A DNA stretch of 64,000 nucleotides, taken from contig NZ_AQGU01000028.1 in NCBI RefSeq assembly GCF_014905615.1, forward strand, positions 124,001 to 188,000. The letters run 5' to 3'. The position numbers and the translations under genes are program-made. The notes below the pieces were generated by a model. The model had not been told where the DNA came from. It was given only the letters and a program-made list of their open reading frames with translations, and searched no databases. Shown here piece by piece: positions 47,118 to 56,354 of this stretch. This stretch comes from Pseudoalteromonas aliena SW19 (GTDB lineage Bacteria; Pseudomonadota; Gammaproteobacteria; Enterobacterales; Alteromonadaceae). How positions within the stretch are numbered: the stretch's first letter is position 1; each line of letters starts with the position of its first letter.

Positions 47118-47924
47118 ATGACACAAAGTTTATCTGATCAGACAAATTGCTGGGTGAGTATTAAATCACGCTTTAAACGTACTAAGCTTGACAGGCCTAT
47201 TTTCCCAAGGCCAGGCCCAATGCCACCTTGGCAGCATGTGCAAACTCATCAGCATACGTGGGGACAGCTAGCGTATGCCAGTAGAGGTGTAATGACGGTG
47301 GCAACATCGCAAGGGCGCTTTGTGGTGCCGCCTAATCAGGCTGTGTGGTTACCACCGCATTTACCTCACGAGACTTTTTGCCGTTACGGCGGTCAGTTTA
47401 GTAGTGTTTATATTGATGTACCTTACGTCGCACGTTTAGGTTTAAACGCTAAAGTGTTACATATTGACGACTTGTTAAAAGCGATGATTTTAATGATTTG
47501 TAGCTGGCCAGAAGATTATAATCTAGACGTGCAGACTAAGCGGTTTATTGATGTATTTATTGATCGTTTGGAGTGCGCGCCAACCAGTCAATTTTTTATA
47601 CCAACAGCGCAAGATAATCGTTTGACGCCAATTTTAAGTGAACTACATGCAAATCCTGGATGCCATAAAACGCTTGAGCAATGGGGTCTTGAAGTCGGCG
47701 CATCGAGTCGTACATTAAATCGCTTATTTAATAAAAGTTTTTCTATGAATTTTAGCCAGTGGAAGCAAAAACTTAGAGCGTTGCGTGCGGTCGAAATGCT
47801 AGAAAGTGGTCACTCTCAACAATATATTGCGCAGCAGCTAGGGTTTGAATCTAGCTCGGCATTTAATACTGCTTTTAAAAAAATATTAGCAACAACGCCG
47901 GGCCAGTATTTTAAAAATAGATAG
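47118..47924 (+). CDS. AraC-family regulator with cupin sensor domain
   Basis: About 268 residues from the ATG at 47118; a TTG three codons earlier is open. The N-terminal cupin-like domain has QTHQHTWGQLAYASRGVMTV and PPNQAVWLPPHLPHE. The C-terminal AraC DNA-binding domain has two helix-turn-helices: EQWGLEVGASSRTLNRLFN and YIAQQLGFESSSAFNTAFK. The AraC type with an N-terminal cupin normally senses a small molecule. Divergent MFS gene is its likely target. Confidence 0.88.
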   Translation: MTQSLSDQTNCWVSIKSRFKRTKLDRPIFPRPGPMPPWQHVQTHQHTWGQLAYASRGVMTVATSQGRFVVPPNQAVWLPPHLPHETFCRYGGQFSSVYIDVPYVARLGLNAKVLHIDDLLKAMILMICSWPEDYNLDVQTKRFIDVFIDRLECAPTSQFFIPTAQDNRLTPILSELHANPGCHKTLEQWGLEVGASSRTLNRLFNKSFSMNFSQWKQKLRALRAVEMLESGHSQQYIAQQLGFESSSAFNTAFKKILATTPGQYFKNR

Positions 47925-47954
47925 TCCGCTATTTATTTAACCTCGAGAACGAAG

Positions 47955-48524
47955 TTATTTATTAAGTTTGCTCGCTACACTAACAAGTTGTTGTGCAAGG
48001 CTGGCCACTTTATCGGCTGTAACGGGGTCACTGATTTTTCCGCTTTCATCAAGCACAGTATGTATAGCGGGTACTGCAAGCTGGTCAGCTAATACTAAGC
48101 TGCCAATGCCTGATAAAATATCACGTACATGATTTAAGCCACGTAATCCACCCAAACCACCTGGCGACGCTGCATATAAAGCCGTTACTTTATTGCGAAA
48201 AGCAGGAACCGCACCTTGCTCTGTTCGCGACGCCCAATCAATCGCATTTTTAAGCACCGCAGTAATTGAGCCATTGTATTCTGGGCTAGCGAGTAAAATA
48301 CCATCGGCTGCGCGTAACTTGTCTTTTAATAACTGTGCGCCAACGGGTGTACCTTGTGCTTCAATGTCTTCATCAAAAATGGGTAAATCTAAATCGGCAA
48401 GTTTAATAACTTCAACTTCTGCACCGCTTTCTAATGCAAAACGTGCCGCTTCATTAATTAATTTTTGGTTAAAGCTGTTTTTACGTAAGCTGCCTGCAAG
48501 GGCAATAATTTTTGGTACAGTCAT
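47955..48524 (-). CDS. NAD(P)H-dependent FMN reductase family oxidoreductase
   Basis: 189 residues with a flavodoxin-like fold. FMN phosphate loop is AGSLRKNSFNQKL, and LLASPEYNGSITAVLKNAID in shortened form is the second hallmark. Relatives reduce FMN, quinones or azo compounds. The physiological substrate is unknown. It is divergent from a LysR regulator 127 bp away, which likely controls it. Confidence 0.88.
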   Translation of the reverse strand: MTVPKIIALAGSLRKNSFNQKLINEAARFALESGAEVEVIKLADLDLPIFDEDIEAQGTPVGAQLLKDKLRAADGILLASPEYNGSITAVLKNAIDWASRTEQGAVPAFRNKVTALYAASPGGLGGLRGLNHVRDILSGIGSLVLADQLAVPAIHTVLDESGKISDPVTADKVASLAQQLVSVASKLNK

Positions 48525-48650
48525 GGTAGTCGCCTTTAATAGAGTGATTGGGTTTGTCTGTGAACTACTTTAGCAAATTTTTACTTGTAGAAAACCCGAA
48601 TAAACGCAACACTTGTGTGCGTATATGCACATAAGTAGAAGGCAAGCATT

Positions 48651-49550
48651 ATGGCGATAAAATTTGATGACTGGCAAGATGTTAAAGTCGCATTTGAAGT
48701 GGCTCGTTTAGGCACGTTAACAGCGGCAGCTGAAGCGCTCAATGTGCACCATAGCACAGTGCTTAGGCGAATTAACAATCTAGAAAAAAACTTAAATGCA
48801 CGACTTTTTCATCGCCATGCCCGTGGTTATAAAGTAACTGAAATTGGCACTAAGTTATTTGCGACAGCGCAAACCATTCATGGCTCATTAGAGCAGTTGC
48901 ATAACGATATTGCTGCCGCCGACAGTACTCTCAGAGGTAGTTTACTGCTTACTACAGTGAGTGGTTTTATGGATTTACTTGGTGATGTATGCGAGCAGTT
49001 TCAAGCGTTACACCCGCAGGTGCAGTTAGAAGTTATTTTAGAACAAAAAAGGCTAAGGCTCGATCATGGGCAAGCGCATATTGCAGTACGAGCAGGACCC
49101 AAACCTGATGAGGGTGATTATATTGCGCAGCACTTAGCACTGTTGTCGTCAGGTTTGTATGCTAATAAACGTTATATTAATAAGTACGGAATGCCTAAAT
49201 CGTTAAGTGATTTACAGCAACATAATTTTGTATCAGGTGTGGCGGGTTTTAATGCTCGAGTACCTTATTTTGCATGGGCTGATGAACATATTCCTGCATC
49301 GCAAATAAAGCTACGCGTGTCTGAAACTGCAGAGGCAACTCGTGCAATAATTAAAGGCTTAGGTATTGGTGGGTTACAGCACAATGTAGCGGGGCAATAT
49401 CCTGATTTAGTGCCTATATTACACAGTGAGTTAAGCTGGCCTACCGATGTATGGTTAGTCACGCATCACTTAGTGCATCGCACTGCTAAAGTACAAGCTT
49501 TTGCAGGGTTGCTAAAAACACATTTTAGTAAGTTAGCTGCTAATCAATAG
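48651..49550 (+). CDS. LysR-family transcriptional regulator
   Basis: 299 residues. The N-terminal winged helix-turn-helix contains VARLGTLTAAAEALNVHHST and RRINNLEKNLNARLFHR, and the C-terminal two-lobe effector-binding domain follows (GSLLLTTVSGFMDLL, then EKRLRLDHGQAHIAVRAGPK-type sequence). Its position divergent from the FMN reductase suggests it regulates that gene; the effector is unknown. Confidence 0.9.
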   Translation: MAIKFDDWQDVKVAFEVARLGTLTAAAEALNVHHSTVLRRINNLEKNLNARLFHRHARGYKVTEIGTKLFATAQTIHGSLEQLHNDIAAADSTLRGSLLLTTVSGFMDLLGDVCEQFQALHPQVQLEVILEQKRLRLDHGQAHIAVRAGPKPDEGDYIAQHLALLSSGLYANKRYINKYGMPKSLSDLQQHNFVSGVAGFNARVPYFAWADEHIPASQIKLRVSETAEATRAIIKGLGIGGLQHNVAGQYPDLVPILHSELSWPTDVWLVTHHLVHRTAKVQAFAGLLKTHFSKLAANQ

Positions 49551-49582
49551 CTTTAGCAGCATTTTAGCTATGTTTTAAATGA

Positions 49583-51133
49583 TTATAATGTTTTTTTCAC
49601 TTCTATCCCTAGGCGTTTAGCCAAGCGCACTAAGTTAGCTCTATCTAATTCAAGTACTCTTGCTGCTGCGGCCCAATTGTAGTTATGCTGCTTTAATTGC
49701 TCTGTAATTATTTGAAATTGCAAAGACTCAATAGCTTGCTTCAAAGGCTGGTTAATTGGGGCATTATTTAGAATTGTTGAAACAGGGCTTGGTCGTACAT
49801 TCGATGTTAAGTCACAGTGTTCGCTGGTAATGGTTATTATTGGGCTTTGCCACTGACTTTGTTTTGCTTTAAGTGCGCTACGGCTAATTACATGTTCAAG
49901 CTCGCGTACATTACCGGGCCAACTATATTGATTTAGCAGCATCTGCGCGTCGGTACTTAGTTTTAATTGTTTTATTCCTAACTTACGAGCTGTTTGTTCA
50001 ATAAAATAACCAGCTAGGAGTGTGATGTCTTGCTCGCGTTTACTAAGCGGTGGCACGGTAATGGGATAAACACTTAGGCGATGGTATAAATCGGCTCGAA
50101 AGCGCCCTTGTGCGACTTCTTCCTTTAAATTTCTGTTAGTGGCAGCAACGACGCGTACATCTACGTATTTTGGCGTGTCTTCACCTACCGTTTGTATTTC
50201 GCCACTTTGTAGTACACGCAATAGCTTACTTTGCATGGCAAGAGGCAGTTCGCCTATTTCATCTAAAAATAACGTGCCGCCATCAGCTAACTGAAATTTA
50301 CCTTGGCGTGCATTTTGTGCGCCAGTAAACGCTCCCTTCGCATGACCAAAAAATTCACTTTCGGCAAGATTTTCAGGAAGCGATGCACAGTTTAGGTGAA
50401 TAAGTGGTTGATCTTCTCTAGCTGAGTTTAAGTGAATATTACGTGCTACTAACTCTTTCCCTACACCGGTTTCCCCCAAAATTAGTACGCTAAAGTTAGA
50501 CGCGGCGACGAGTTTAATTTCATTTTTAAGCGTTTGCATGAGCGGGCTTTGACCAATAATTTCGCCGCCGTCCCTTGTTAATGCTTCTCGATTTAACTCT
50601 TGCACTAGTGCATTTGAATGCTGTGCATGCTGTTTGTAGTGGGCAAGTTCTAAGGCTGTTTTAAAGTGCGCACTGCATAGAGTTTGTAAGGTATTGAGAG
50701 TATCTGCACTGATATTATTAAATGCGTTGGCGTTGAGGCTATCAAATGTGAGTACACCCAATAGCGCATTCTTATCATAAAGAGGTAAACCTAAACACGC
50801 GTGCACAGGAATATCACCCGTTTTAGCTAATAACAGGCCATCGTACGGATCGGGTAATGGGCAGTCGTGAGCAAACTGCAGTGCGAGCGTGCTTTTGCAG
50901 ATAGCTTCAAGGCGAGGGTGCTCTATTACTTTAAATCGTCTACCAAGGCTATCGGGCATCAACCCTTTAATTGCTAACGGTTTCAATTGTTCGCCCTGCA
51001 GTACCAATAACGCACTTGCATCACTTGGAATAACCCGCTCAACCGTTGCCAATAGCTGCTCAAAGCTATGCTCGTGCAGTGTGCTTTGCGCTAGCTCTAA
51101 AGCAACTTGTGTAAGGTTTAATTGCTGGCTCAT
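49583..51133 (-). CDS. norR: Nitric oxide-responsive sigma-54 activator NorR
   Basis: 516 residues in three domains. The GAF domain (about 20-165) binds a non-haem iron that senses NO. The AAA+ domain has Walker A GETGVGKELVARNIH, the sigma-54 contact loop GAFTGA, and Walker B GGTLFLDEIGEL. A Fis-type helix-turn-helix follows near the end (NYNWAAAARVLELDRANLVR). It activates the divergent operon with nnrS and hmp. A GT-N7-AC site lies directly before its own start codon, hinting at autoregulation. Confidence 0.93.
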   Translation of the reverse strand: MSQQLNLTQVALELAQSTLHEHSFEQLLATVERVIPSDASALLVLQGEQLKPLAIKGLMPDSLGRRFKVIEHPRLEAICKSTLALQFAHDCPLPDPYDGLLLAKTGDIPVHACLGLPLYDKNALLGVLTFDSLNANAFNNISADTLNTLQTLCSAHFKTALELAHYKQHAQHSNALVQELNREALTRDGGEIIGQSPLMQTLKNEIKLVAASNFSVLILGETGVGKELVARNIHLNSAREDQPLIHLNCASLPENLAESEFFGHAKGAFTGAQNARQGKFQLADGGTLFLDEIGELPLAMQSKLLRVLQSGEIQTVGEDTPKYVDVRVVAATNRNLKEEVAQGRFRADLYHRLSVYPITVPPLSKREQDITLLAGYFIEQTARKLGIKQLKLSTDAQMLLNQYSWPGNVRELEHVISRSALKAKQSQWQSPIITITSEHCDLTSNVRPSPVSTILNNAPINQPLKQAIESLQFQIITEQLKQHNYNWAAAARVLELDRANLVRLAKRLGIEVKKTL

Positions 51134-51144
51134 GTCAAAATGAC
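51134..51144. promoter_or_regulatory. NorR-binding-like site 1
   Basis: GTCAAAATGAC fits GT-N7-AC and even the fuller GTCA-N3-TGAC palindrome. It abuts the norR start codon. Confidence 0.6.
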
Positions 51145-51177
51145 CTTTATGTGTTTTTATGATTTTATTTATAGTAG

Positions 51178-51188
51178 GTCATAAAGAC
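51178..51188. promoter_or_regulatory. NorR-binding-like site 2
   Basis: GTCATAAAGAC fits GT-N7-AC. It lies in the shared intergenic region, upstream of the sigma-54-like promoter. Confidence 0.5.
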
Positions 51189-51241
51189 TTGTTTTGTAAA
51201 GGGTTGTCATTTAACTGACTGAATTTTAAGGTTTAAATTGT

Positions 51242-51257
51242 TGGCACGATACGTGTA
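51242..51257 (+). promoter_or_regulatory. Sigma-54-like promoter of the NO-response operon
   Basis: TGGCACGATACGTGTA has the -24 GG and GCAC of the consensus TGGCAC-N5-TTGC, but at -12 the dinucleotide is GT instead of GC. About 36 bp before the first gene; consistent with NorR control, though the -12 mismatch lowers confidence. Confidence 0.45.
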
Positions 51258-51292
51258 ATAGCTAATTGATGTAGTTAATTATCGAGGTTGTT

Positions 51293-51562
51293 ATGAATAC
51301 AATGGTGCTGAATAATTTAAATCCCCAAACAAAGCCTATCTCGCTATACAAAACGCTATTGTTTGCTGCTAATACAGCCTTAGGCGTTAGTGTGGTGTGT
51401 ATTGCTGTAAGTATTTTAATTAGCTATCCATATGCTGAGCACTTTTCAATTCCGGTTCAAGTATCTGCTCATATTAGTACTATTGTTATCGCCGCTATTT
51501 TAAAAGTAAGTTATGTGCTGCGATGTGTTGCACAGCACGGCTTGGGGCAGGAAGTACGCTAA
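51293..51562 (+). CDS. Small membrane protein of the nitric oxide operon
   Basis: 89 residues with two hydrophobic helices (about 27-47 and 60-78) and a short charged C-terminus. I recognise no family. A good ribosome-binding site, GAGG, lies five bases before the ATG. The stop TAA overlaps the nnrS start (TAATG), and it is first in an operon with nnrS and hmp under a NorR-like promoter, so a role in NO or iron-nitrosyl stress is inferred from position only. Confidence 0.72.
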   Translation: MNTMVLNNLNPQTKPISLYKTLLFAANTALGVSVVCIAVSILISYPYAEHFSIPVQVSAHISTIVIAAILKVSYVLRCVAQHGLGQEVR

Positions 51563-52794
51563 TGCGCCCTATAAATTTAACTGAACCAATGCCCGAGCAT
51601 GTCGCTATTTATCAAATATCGCAATGGCCGTTATGGATGTTGGCTTTTAGGCCTTTCTTTTTAGCTGGTGGCTTATTGGCATTTTTATCGGTGGCTTATT
51701 GGCTACTTATTTTAACAGGTAGTGTAAATTGGCACTTATCAATGCCTGCTACATTATGGCATGCACACGAGATGCTGTTTGGTTTTGCAGGCGTTGTAGC
51801 TGTTGGCTTTTTACTTACTGCGGCACAAACGTGGACAGGCGTACCCAGTATAAGTGGCAAAGCGCTCATGTGGCTTACGTTTATATGGCTGTTAGCTCGT
51901 TTAGCATTTTTTGTGGTATTGCCAGATATTGCTTATTTTAATTTATATGCAGCACTTATATTGCAAGTTGTGTGGTGGCTGGGTGCCATAACCGCGTTGG
52001 CGAATATGTTATTAAAAGCAAATAGCAAAAGTAACTATCCATTTTTAGCCATTTTAGCGGTGCTATGTGCGCTCAATACGTTGTATTTAATACTAGTGCT
52101 AGAGCAAAAAATGCAGCTTGCAATGGCTGTGGTTGATACCGCAGTACTGGTAATGACTTTACTTGTTGGCATTGTGGCAGGCCGCGTTTTGCCCTTTTTT
52201 ACAGCCAAGGGATTGGGCCTTACTGAGCAAGTATGCACTCCTAAAATAGATAAAGTTGTTTTGTATTTATCTGTACTGGCTATTACTTTATTTTTTATTA
52301 GTAAATTATTTTTAAGCCCTATTAGTCCAGCTCCTGTGGTGGCGAGTGTCGCTGTATTGCACTTGGCCCGCTCTTTCTATTGGTGGAATAGTAAAGTACT
52401 TAAAATACCTTTGTTGTGGTCTTTGCATTTTTCGTATTTAGCTTTAGGTATTGGGTTAATGCTGGTGGCAATAAGCTTTATTGGCAGTACGGTTGCATTT
52501 AAAGATGCATTACACCTCATTACTATTGGCACAATAAGCATGATGATTTTAGCCATGATGACTCGTGTATCACATGGTCATACAGGGCGAACGCTCACTA
52601 TTCCTCATTATATGGCCGTTGCATTTGCTCTCGTGCTAGTTGCTGCAATTACTCGTTCACTACTCCCTTTTATTATTGGGCCTCACCTAGCTTGGCAAAT
52701 AAGTGCTCTGCTGTGGTTAGTGGCTTTTTTATTATTTTTAATTCACTGCACACCTATATTAACGCGGCGTCGTGTTGATGGGCGTCGTGGTTAG
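51562..52794 (+). CDS. nnrS: NnrS family membrane protein
   Basis: About 410 residues from the ATG at 51562, which overlaps the preceding stop; the frame extends 13 codons upstream but only through the overlap. About 12 transmembrane helices. NnrS hallmarks are the start PLWMLAFRPFFLAGGLLAFL, HAHEMLFGFAGVVAVGFLLTA, and later TRVSHGHTGRTL. NnrS binds haem and copper and reduces damage from nitric oxide and dinitrosyl iron complexes in the inner membrane. Confidence 0.93.
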   Translation: MRPINLTEPMPEHVAIYQISQWPLWMLAFRPFFLAGGLLAFLSVAYWLLILTGSVNWHLSMPATLWHAHEMLFGFAGVVAVGFLLTAAQTWTGVPSISGKALMWLTFIWLLARLAFFVVLPDIAYFNLYAALILQVVWWLGAITALANMLLKANSKSNYPFLAILAVLCALNTLYLILVLEQKMQLAMAVVDTAVLVMTLLVGIVAGRVLPFFTAKGLGLTEQVCTPKIDKVVLYLSVLAITLFFISKLFLSPISPAPVVASVAVLHLARSFYWWNSKVLKIPLLWSLHFSYLALGIGLMLVAISFIGSTVAFKDALHLITIGTISMMILAMMTRVSHGHTGRTLTIPHYMAVAFALVLVAAITRSLLPFIIGPHLAWQISALLWLVAFLLFLIHCTPILTRRRVDGRRG

Positions 52795-52814
52795 TTCACC
52801 TACAGGAAAACACT

Positions 52815-53996
52815 ATGTTATCTGATAAAACCATTGAGATTGTAAAAAGCACTGTTCCGTTATTAGCGCAGGCGGGTACGGTTGTTACCGATCATTTTTA
52901 TAAGCGCATGTTTAGTCATAATCCAGAGCTTAAAAATATTTTTAATATGGCGAATCAAGATACGGGTCGTCAGCAATTTGCACTTTTTAATGCACTCGCA
53001 GCGTACGCGCAAAACATTGATAATTTAGCCGTATTAAAAGAAGCACTGGCACGTATTAACCATAAGCACACGAGCTTAAATATTTTACCTGAACATTACC
53101 CAATTGTAGGTGCGCATTTAATTGGCACACTAAAAGAGCTTATTCCCGAACAGTTTACTCCCGATGTAGAGTACGCGTGGCGTGAAGCATACGCACTACT
53201 TGCTGATATTTGTATAACTGAAGAAGCGGCTTTATATGCGCACAGTAAAAATAAGTACGGCGGCTGGGCAGGTACTCGTGAGTTTAAAATAACCAACAAG
53301 CAGGTTGAATCTGAGCTTGTTACGAGTTTTATACTTACGCCAGTTGACGGTGAGGCGGTTATCACACACAAGCCAGGGCAATATTTAGGTATTAAAGTTA
53401 AACCAGAGGGCGCCGAATATGAAGAAATACGTCAGTATTCTATTTCACAAAAAAGCAATGCTAAAAACTATCGTATTAGTGTTAAAAAAGAGCTACAACC
53501 AAAGCTTGGCATGGTGTCTAATCATTTACACGCACTAGAGCTGGGCGCTATTGTTGAGTTATATCCACCCGCGGGTGACTTCTTTTTGCGTAACAATACA
53601 AACCCTGCGGTACTTATTTCAGCAGGTGTTGGGCAAACGCCTATGCTTGCCATGCTTGAAACGTTATTAAGTGATAACTCTAATCAAGATATTATGTATT
53701 TACATGCATGTGAAAATACTCAGCAGCATTCGTTTGCAAAATATTTGAATGGACTAAATGCAGTATATAACCGTCTACAAACAATGACGTGGTTTAATCA
53801 AGCCGTTGAGGGCGCTGACTTTATAGGGCTGATGAATTTAAACGCAGTACAAACACAATTACCATTAACGAATGGCGACTTTTACTTGTGTGGCCCTGCG
53901 GGGTTCATGGCATTTATAAAAAATCAATTGCTTGAGTTAGGTGTTAAAAACGAGCATATCCATTATGAAGTATTTGGTCCGCATCAAGACTTATAA
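52815..53996 (+). CDS. hmp: Flavohaemoprotein nitric oxide dioxygenase
   Basis: 393 residues. The globin domain (1-140) has the Phe of SHNPELKNIFNMANQ and a proximal His in INHKHTSLNILPEHYPIVG. The FAD-binding domain has RQYSISQ and the NAD-binding domain has VLISAGVGQTPMLAMLETLL, then LCGPAGFMAFIK at the end. It oxidises NO to nitrate with O2 and NAD(P)H. Third gene after the small protein and nnrS. Confidence 0.95.
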   Translation: MLSDKTIEIVKSTVPLLAQAGTVVTDHFYKRMFSHNPELKNIFNMANQDTGRQQFALFNALAAYAQNIDNLAVLKEALARINHKHTSLNILPEHYPIVGAHLIGTLKELIPEQFTPDVEYAWREAYALLADICITEEAALYAHSKNKYGGWAGTREFKITNKQVESELVTSFILTPVDGEAVITHKPGQYLGIKVKPEGAEYEEIRQYSISQKSNAKNYRISVKKELQPKLGMVSNHLHALELGAIVELYPPAGDFFLRNNTNPAVLISAGVGQTPMLAMLETLLSDNSNQDIMYLHACENTQQHSFAKYLNGLNAVYNRLQTMTWFNQAVEGADFIGLMNLNAVQTQLPLTNGDFYLCGPAGFMAFIKNQLLELGVKNEHIHYEVFGPHQDL

Positions 53997-54021
53997 TACC
54001 GTTTAAAAGTGGGCATATTTT

Positions 54022-54184
54022 ATACCAAACTGCATAAACCTTTAATCAATTTAACGAATTGAATTGCACTATAACGTCGTTAAAAATTTTTTATTTAGAA
54101 CAACTAGATACAAAAATTTTTGCCTAGTTCTAGCGTAATTTTCTTAACGTTAAATAGACCGCATGTATAAGCAGATTGGTATTA
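54022..54184. repeat. Repeat family R1, divergent long copy
   Basis: Starts ATACCAAACTGCATAAA, ends CAGATTGGTAT, and shares an internal block (CGTCGTTAAAAATTTTTTATTTAGAACAAC) with the R1 copies in lower similarity; about 160 bp. It lies between hmp and endA, with a piece of family R3 (AACCAGAGTTCAGGTTA at 54256-54272) beside it. Confidence 0.65.
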
Positions 54185-54273
54185 GATAATTATTTAACTC
54201 ACTAACTTAATTGCGCACTATAAAACTTTTTGAGTAGTGCGCAATTAAACTAACTAACCAGAGTTCAGGTTAA

Positions 54274-54927
54274 CTATAATTTTTTAGTATCGCCTTGCGC
54301 CGCAAAAGCCTGTTGTTGCCAAGCATTAAATAGCTTTTTTTGCTTATCTGATATTTTTAAACCGTATGTTTTTTGCATATAGGCGTAGGTATCGGCTATG
54401 CGTTTACGTGCATCAACAGGTGGCTCGATCACACGCTGTTTAAAGTTTACTTTTACTTCGCAACGGCCATATTGCGTTGCTTTTTCATTAAGCATACCAA
54501 AACGATAATTAGAGCGATCTGCATTAATCTCGCCAATAGCGGGTGCTAAGTTGTTTATATCGGCTTCCATTTGTCTAAACTTAGCACTTACTTTTCGGCA
54601 GTTTTTACGCCCGCCATCTTGCCAGCATTGTAGCTGATGGCCAAACTCCCACGCTGGCACAATATGCTCCCATTCAATACGTAACGCTCGCACGTTTACT
54701 TTACCTGAGCGGGTAAGTGTATTTCGAGGAACATAGCCACAATTAGTGGGATCGGGAACAAGTTTTTTGCCTTGCTTTTTAATATCACAACCGCAATAAA
54801 TACTTTTAGCGTCTTTAGGTAGGGTTTTAATTAAATGTTTTTTAGCCGTTGAAAAGCGAGTAAATTGTTCGCCTGATACCGAAGCGCACAGAAAACAAGC
54901 CAATAAGGCCAGAATAAATCGGGTCAT
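54274..54927 (-). CDS. endA: Periplasmic endonuclease I
   Basis: About 217 residues from the ATG at 54927; ATG at 54933 and GTG at 54936 are also in frame. A Sec signal peptide ends near SVSGEQ. Active-site features of the EndA/NucM family: RIEWEHIVPAWEFGHQ with the catalytic His, and NLAPAIGEINADRSNYRFG with the metal-binding Asn/Glu. Eight Cys residues (YCGCD, NCGYVP, QCWQ, NCRK, GRCEVK) are consistent with disulfides in the periplasm. Confidence 0.92.
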   Translation of the reverse strand: MTRFILALLACFLCASVSGEQFTRFSTAKKHLIKTLPKDAKSIYCGCDIKKQGKKLVPDPTNCGYVPRNTLTRSGKVNVRALRIEWEHIVPAWEFGHQLQCWQDGGRKNCRKVSAKFRQMEADINNLAPAIGEINADRSNYRFGMLNEKATQYGRCEVKVNFKQRVIEPPVDARKRIADTYAYMQKTYGLKISDKQKKLFNAWQQQAFAAQGDTKKL

Positions 54928-55012
54928 ATCCATCACATACGTGAACTACAGGAGCTGATAGTCTAAAGCTTTGAAGGTAAAACTTAAAGACTATAAAAAT
55001 TAAGGTGTTATT

Positions 55013-55720
55013 TTAGTTTCTAATACGTGTTAATCGTTTAACCCTGAAGCTTTGTATCAATAACATAACCCCACTTAGGCAAAAAAGTACGCTGGTTGCC
55101 GAAAAGCTAATCAGCAGTGGGTTATTAAAGTCTTCTCGCTGATCGTAATCCATAATGTGTAACATCCAAAAAAAGTCAAATATTCGCCATATTGTGCTGC
55201 GAATGGTAACAACTTTACCGTTATTGGCTGATAAATACAGTGTTGTGTTAAAGGTATCGTTAAATTGTACTTGCCAGATATCTTTTTTATAGCCTACTTC
55301 TCTTGAGCCTTGTTTTAAAAAGATTGTGCTCATTGGTTCGGCATTAATGAGTAGGTGAGCCTTGGCATTTTCGGTAATTTGTATTTTAGTTGGCGCTTCA
55401 AAAGGGCGACCTGTTATGCCGTTAAAGCTGTGTGGTTCACTTTTGCTGATGACGGTAATAAGAGGGGTTGTTAAAAAATTTTCAAAGATAATTTGTGTTG
55501 GATTTTTTACCTGAGATGTAATGTTGTCAAGTGATGCAACATAATCAGTTTGCGTAAATGGATTATTTAGAGTGCGTGTTGCTAGATGTTTACCATGAAC
55601 TTTTTCAAGAGGGATGGCACTCATGACTAAGCCGCCTAATAGCCAAGCTAAAATTTGTAATGCGAGTAAATAACCGAGCCATTTATGTAGTTTTCGAGCG
55701 GGCTTAAATGTTTTTTTCAT
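55013..55720 (-). CDS. PepSY-domain membrane protein
   Basis: 235 residues. N-terminal segment KLHKWLGYLLALQILAWLLG is the typical PepSY-TM beginning and a second hydrophobic segment (about 205-225) closes it, so the middle lies in the periplasm. Relatives are associated with iron-siderophore or flavin-reducing systems, but nothing next to this gene shows which. It lies 76 bp before endA. A 23-bp palindrome sits about 55 bp upstream. Confidence 0.8.
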   Translation of the reverse strand: MKKTFKPARKLHKWLGYLLALQILAWLLGGLVMSAIPLEKVHGKHLATRTLNNPFTQTDYVASLDNITSQVKNPTQIIFENFLTTPLITVISKSEPHSFNGITGRPFEAPTKIQITENAKAHLLINAEPMSTIFLKQGSREVGYKKDIWQVQFNDTFNTTLYLSANNGKVVTIRSTIWRIFDFFWMLHIMDYDQREDFNNPLLISFSATSVLFCLSGVMLLIQSFRVKRLTRIRN

Positions 55721-55774
55721 GTGCTTCTATCTTATTATTGTTGTTGGCTAGTTTAATATACTGCAACGGTAAAT

Positions 55775-55797
55775 AACTGCGACATAATGTCGCAGTT
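55775..55797. promoter_or_regulatory. 23-bp near-perfect palindrome upstream of the PepSY gene
   Basis: AACTGCGACAT at 55775-55785 and ATGTCGCAGTT at 55787-55797 are exact inverted repeats around a single base. It could be an operator. A T-rich stretch follows on the plus strand only weakly. Confidence 0.45.
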
Positions 55798-55858
55798 TAT
55801 GTTTATAAAACAATCTAAAATATAGCTATAGTAACCGTTAAAAAATAGAGTTCTTCTT

Positions 55859-56123
55859 AGGGCGTATTGACCTGTCGTGATTGATTTTGCAGCAGTGTGC
55901 TTGGTATTTAAGTAAGGCAGAGCCTATGATGTGTGGTTATTCCCCATAAATAGGCGATAACGCAGCATAAATACCAAACATGCGCTGCCCTTTGGGTTCT
56001 TTCTAGGGACGATTAACTCTTTGTTGCTCGGTTTTTACTTAGCCCACTAGGCTACAAACCTCGCGCCGCGATTGAATCGCCCCTAATTTGAACAAATTTA
56101 ATCCACAAAGGTCAACATGCCCT
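55859..56123 (+). mobile_element. MITE copy D (265 bp)
   Basis: Left end AGGGCGTATTGACCTGTCG and right end AAAGGTCAACATGCCCT are inverted repeats. The interior matches copies B and C. TA flanks both sides. The rest of the 55721-56354 gap, apart from the palindrome, holds nothing I could assign. Confidence 0.92.
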
Positions 56124-56354
56124 AATTAATGGCTATTTTTAATTATTATTGTAAGCACATGTTCGATATTTTTAGATGTTGAGTTGAGGCTAAAAAATCA
56201 AAAGGTATGTACTAAAAGGAAGAATAAACTGCTAATAAACATTTAAAGTAGCTACTCACTATATAAAATAGCGAATACTGCATAGTTGATTTGGTATAAA
56301 AGGGAAACTGCGTTAAAGTTTGCAATGTAATCATTAGAGGATAAATACGAAACG

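Noticed and set aside
48193..48573. 126-codon frame antisense to the FMN reductase gene
   Set aside because: Entirely overlaps a well-supported gene on the other strand and has no family features.
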